A DNA stretch of 32,737 nt, from positions 1 through 32,737 of the forward strand of contig NZ_CAJKVK010000013.1 of assembly GCF_905203285.1 (NCBI RefSeq), written 5' to 3'. Positions 30,281 to 32,737 of the stretch are shown here, one piece after another. The notes beneath the pieces were generated by a model that saw only the letters and a program-made list of their open reading frames with translations, did no database searches and was not told the origin of the DNA. Source of the stretch: an uncultured Succinatimonas sp. (GTDB lineage Bacteria; Pseudomonadota; Gammaproteobacteria; Enterobacterales; Succinivibrionaceae). The position numbers were made by a program, and so were the translations under genes. The first letter of the stretch is position 1; each line of letters starts with the position of its first letter.

Positions 30281-31237
30281 ATGAATATCAATTATTTGGA
30301 TTTTGAACAGCCTATTGCTGATTTGCTTGCTCATATTGAAGAGTTAAAGCGTTTAAGCAATACGGTAGGCGCCGACGTTGACATGTCAAAAGAGTTGGCA
30401 CAACTTGAAAAGAAAAATGTTGAATTAACCAAGAAACTTTACTCCTCCTTGTCTGCATGGCAGATATCTCAGTTATCCCGTCACCCGATGCGCCCTTATA
30501 CTTTAGATTATGTCCAGCGCATTTTTACTGATTTCCAGGAATTAGCCGGCGACAGAGCCTTTGCGGATGATAAAGCAATTGTCGGCGGTCTTGCTCGTCT
30601 TGACGGTATTTCTGTTATGGTTATCGGTCATCAGAAAGGCCGTGATACCCGCGAGCGTACTTTACGTAATTTCGGTATGCCTCGTCCTGAGGGTTACCGT
30701 AAGGCTATGCGTTTAATGCGTCTTGCCGAGCGCTTTAATCTGCCGATTACTACTTTTGTCGATACTCCGGGTGCATATCCGGGGGTCGGAGCGGAAGAAC
30801 GTTCTCAGGCAGGGGCTATTGCCGAAAGTTTAAAGTGCATGTCCGAGCTCAAAGTTCCTATCATTTCAACCGTTATCGGTGAAGGCGGTTCAGGCGGTGC
30901 CTTGGCAATCGGTGTCGGTGACAGAGTCAATATGCTGCAGTATTCAACATACTCGGTAATTTCTCCTGAAGGCTGTGCTTCAATTTTGTGGAAGAGTGCG
31001 GATAAAGCTTCTCTTGCAGCTGAAGCCATGAATATTACAGCTGATCGCTTAAAGTCATTAAAGCTGATTGATAACGTGGTAAAAGAGCCTTTAGGCGGAG
31101 CTCATCGCGATTACGACGCCATGGCGGAAAATCTTAAAGCACGTTTGCTTCTTGATTTGCGCGAACTTGCCGATACTCCCAGCGATACCCTTGTTGAACA
31201 GCGTTTTGAACGCTTAATGCGTTACGGATATTGTTAA
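30281..31237 (+). CDS. accA: Acetyl-CoA carboxylase carboxyltransferase subunit alpha
   Basis: AccA with AccD forms the carboxyltransferase that makes malonyl-CoA, the first committed step of fatty acid synthesis. With the ATG at 30281 it has 318 residues (E. coli 319) and starts MNINYLDFEQPIADLL, like E. coli MSLNFLDFEQPIAEL. Motifs are WQISQLSRHPMRPYTLDY, FVDTPGAYPGVGAEERSQ, VIGEGGSGGALAIGVGD and YSVISPEGCASILWKSADKA. The frame runs 9 codons further upstream, but that extension lacks homology and AGAAGG lies just before 30281. accD is not in this window. Confidence 0.97.
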   Translation: MNINYLDFEQPIADLLAHIEELKRLSNTVGADVDMSKELAQLEKKNVELTKKLYSSLSAWQISQLSRHPMRPYTLDYVQRIFTDFQELAGDRAFADDKAIVGGLARLDGISVMVIGHQKGRDTRERTLRNFGMPRPEGYRKAMRLMRLAERFNLPITTFVDTPGAYPGVGAEERSQAGAIAESLKCMSELKVPIISTVIGEGGSGGALAIGVGDRVNMLQYSTYSVISPEGCASILWKSADKASLAAEAMNITADRLKSLKLIDNVVKEPLGGAHRDYDAMAENLKARLLLDLRELADTPSDTLVEQRFERLMRYGYC

Positions 31238-32580
31238 TCTCAAAAGCGAGGCAAGAGCTTGATCGCCTTGCCTTTTCCCTTATACAGAAATTAAAACCTG
31301 CCCCTATAACCGTTGGATTATCGGGAGGGGCGGATTCTACTCTTGCGCTTCTTGTTGCCTGTAAAATGCAGGAAATAGATCCGCGTTTTACCGTGTTAGC
31401 CTGTCATTGCATCCATGGACTTGATGCAGATGATCCAATTTGGCTTAAGCATTGTCAGGATCTGTGTTTGCGTTTGAAGGTTAAATTAGTAACTCCCAAA
31501 CTTAATATCGTATACGGCAATGGGGTTTCTCCTGAAGATGCATCTCGTAAAGAACGTTATAGGGCACTTCTTGAGAATTTAAGTTCTAACGGTTATTTGA
31601 TGCTTGGACATCAGGCTGATGATCAGGTTGAAAATCTTCTGCTTGCTTTAAAACGCGGTTCAGGTCCTCGCGGACTTGGAGGTATGAGTGCCGTTACTTG
31701 CGATAATCGAGGGACTGTCGTAAGACCGCTGCTTGATTTAAGTAAAAAAGATATTGAAAAGATTTTAACGGCTCTCGGCTTTGATTGGGTTTTTGATATA
31801 TCTAATACTTATTTAAAATTTGAACGTAATTTTATTCGCTTAAAAGTTTTGCCTCTGTTGCGTGAGCGTTTTATCGGTATTGATAAAGCAATTTTAAAGA
31901 GTTCTAAATTGTGTGCTTTTGAGCATGATCTGGCTTCGCGTTATGCTGAAACCTTTTATGCTAAAGCAGTAGATGATGATATTTTTTATATTGATAAGAT
32001 AGATATTGAAGATCAGGCTTTAACTTTTTTTGTTTTAAGGCGTTTTTTGTTTAATTTTTCATTGTCAGCCCCTGATTTTAATACTGTTGCAGCTTGTTAT
32101 GAACTTATTAAAGCATCAAACGATCAGGAAGGGGTGGTTAAGGTTGCCGATAAGGAGATAAGGCGCTATTTAAATACTTTAAGAATTGTAAAGAAATCTA
32201 CACCGCCTGAAAAAAATACTTTATTAATTCTTCATAAAAACGAAACTCTTTGTCTTAATGATTTTGCTTATTCTTTGCAAAAGGGCAGTATTAAAAATAA
32301 GAGTTTTATTTTGGGATCTGATAATGTCACTCTCGATTTTACATATTCTGGCAGCTTTAAAATAAAACCGGTAAATAGAGTTCACAGCCGTGAAATTAAA
32401 AAGATTTTTGGTGAAAATCTTATCCCTTATTGGGAAAGGGCGGCTTACCCTTTGGTCAAGGATCAAGAAAAAATTCTTGCATTAGGATCGGTTTGTGCAT
32501 TAGGAAAACAAGAAGAGCTTAAAGCTGGTGACGCTTACTATCTTCAGATTAAAAATTTAAAAACAGGCAAATTTATTTAG
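31231..32580 (+). CDS. tilS: tRNA(Ile) lysidine synthetase
   Basis: TilS converts C34 of the CAU-anticodon tRNA-Ile to lysidine, changing its identity from Met to Ile. The 449 residues (E. coli 432) contain the PP-loop SGGADS (31-36), GHQADDQVENLLLALKRGSGPRGLGGMS, and RNFIRLKVLPLLRERF. The C-terminal TilS substrate-binding domains include REIKKIFGENLIPYWERAAYPLV. The only reasonable start is TTG 31231, inside the accA 3' end (7-nt overlap), with no Shine-Dalgarno, so coupling to accA is likely. In E. coli ldcC and others separate accA and tilS; here they are adjacent. Lys- and Phe-rich AT-type codons dominate the C-terminal half. Confidence 0.95.
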   Translation: MLISKARQELDRLAFSLIQKLKPAPITVGLSGGADSTLALLVACKMQEIDPRFTVLACHCIHGLDADDPIWLKHCQDLCLRLKVKLVTPKLNIVYGNGVSPEDASRKERYRALLENLSSNGYLMLGHQADDQVENLLLALKRGSGPRGLGGMSAVTCDNRGTVVRPLLDLSKKDIEKILTALGFDWVFDISNTYLKFERNFIRLKVLPLLRERFIGIDKAILKSSKLCAFEHDLASRYAETFYAKAVDDDIFYIDKIDIEDQALTFFVLRRFLFNFSLSAPDFNTVAACYELIKASNDQEGVVKVADKEIRRYLNTLRIVKKSTPPEKNTLLILHKNETLCLNDFAYSLQKGSIKNKSFILGSDNVTLDFTYSGSFKIKPVNRVHSREIKKIFGENLIPYWERAAYPLVKDQEKILALGSVCALGKQEELKAGDAYYLQIKNLKTGKFI

Positions 32581-32583
32581 TAG

Positions 32584-32614
32584 AAAAAAATAAGCCGATA
32601 CTTAAAGTATCGGC
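32584..32614 (-). terminator. Intrinsic terminator for leftward transcription
   Basis: GCCGATAC (32594-32601) pairs with GTATCGGC (32607-32614). Read on the minus strand the stem is followed by TTATTTTTTTC, a proper U-tract, while the plus strand has no T-run after it. It therefore ends a transcript from a leftward gene beyond the right edge, and could only weakly stop tilS. The remaining sequence to 32737 is A/T-rich with no convincing ORF; a 14-bp palindrome GATTCAATTGAATC is at 32655-32668. Confidence 0.65.
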
Positions 32615-32737
32615 CAAAGCGGGATTTTCAATCAGAAGTCGTAAATAAACCTGCGATTCAATTGAATCTGAAATTTAGAGCGACTTTTGTAAAAAAAGTT
32701 CCAAAAAAAAATCAAAATTTTTTAAAAACCTGTCGGG

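Noticed and set aside
32640..32737. Minus-strand frame ending in FIYDF that resembles the end of an outer-membrane beta-barrel protein
   Set aside because: The frame is closed by a stop about 30 codons upstream, within the window, and the preceding codons are mostly Phe/Lys from A/T tracts; it is intergenic.

Overview
The window reads as chromosomal core of a gammaproteobacterium. The left end is dapD-glnD-map (minus strand). The right half is the classic block rpsB-tsf-pyrH-frr-uppS-cdsA-dxr-rseP-bamA-skp-lpxD-fabZ-lpxA-lpxB-rnhB, then accA and tilS (plus strand). Protein lengths and catalytic residues track the Escherichia coli orthologues closely, but the order frr-uppS-cdsA-dxr-rseP is the non-enteric arrangement. 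The moderately AT-rich DNA and the solenoid autotransporter would fit a host-associated lineage such as Succinivibrionaceae; that is inference and cannot be proven from the sequence alone.

Layout: (1) 31-4340, minus: map, glnD and dapD packed as one operon behind a good sigma70-type promoter at 4372-4401. (2) 4418-9988, minus: a five-gene exporter operon in the order TetR regulator, HlyD-type adaptor (YbhG-like), double-NBD ABC ATPase (YbhF-like), two ABC-2 permeases (YbhS/YbhR-like), with a perfect 22-bp palindrome directly upstream as the likely operator. (3) 10197-14493, plus: a tiny His/Pro-rich lipoprotein, a large autotransporter with about 15 repeats of about 25 residues, and an AAA_14/DUF4143 ATPase. 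Regions 2 and 3 are an accessory island of about 10 kb lying exactly where E. coli has only the short map/rpsB divergent spacer. (4) 14500-29247, plus: translation and nucleotide genes (rpsB, tsf, pyrH, frr), then isoprenoid and phospholipid genes (uppS, cdsA, dxr), then envelope biogenesis (rseP, bamA, skp) and lipid A/fatty acid genes (lpxD, fabZ, lpxA, lpxB), ending with rnhB; many genes touch or overlap by 1-4 nt. (5) 29293-32580, plus: a short-chain dehydrogenase sitting where dnaE is found in E. coli, then accA and tilS overlapping by 7 nt.

Functionally the core block couples ribosome/translation factors with envelope building: UppS and Dxr feed undecaprenyl phosphate synthesis, CdsA phospholipids, LpxA/LpxD/LpxB lipid A, FabZ and AccA fatty acids, while RseP, BamA and Skp handle outer-membrane stress and protein assembly. 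The accessory island adds an efflux pump and surface/envelope proteins.

I did not see a clear new defence system, CRISPR array, insertion sequence, tRNA or rRNA gene. The most interesting points are the island between map and rpsB, the operator palindrome, the asymmetric ABC ATPase, the solenoid autotransporter with its small lipoprotein neighbour, structured leaders upstream of rpsB and accA, and the replacement of dnaE by an SDR gene. Several start codons are set here on Shine-Dalgarno spacing and homology rather than on the longest open frame (TetR, pyrH, frr, bamA, skp, fabZ, accA).
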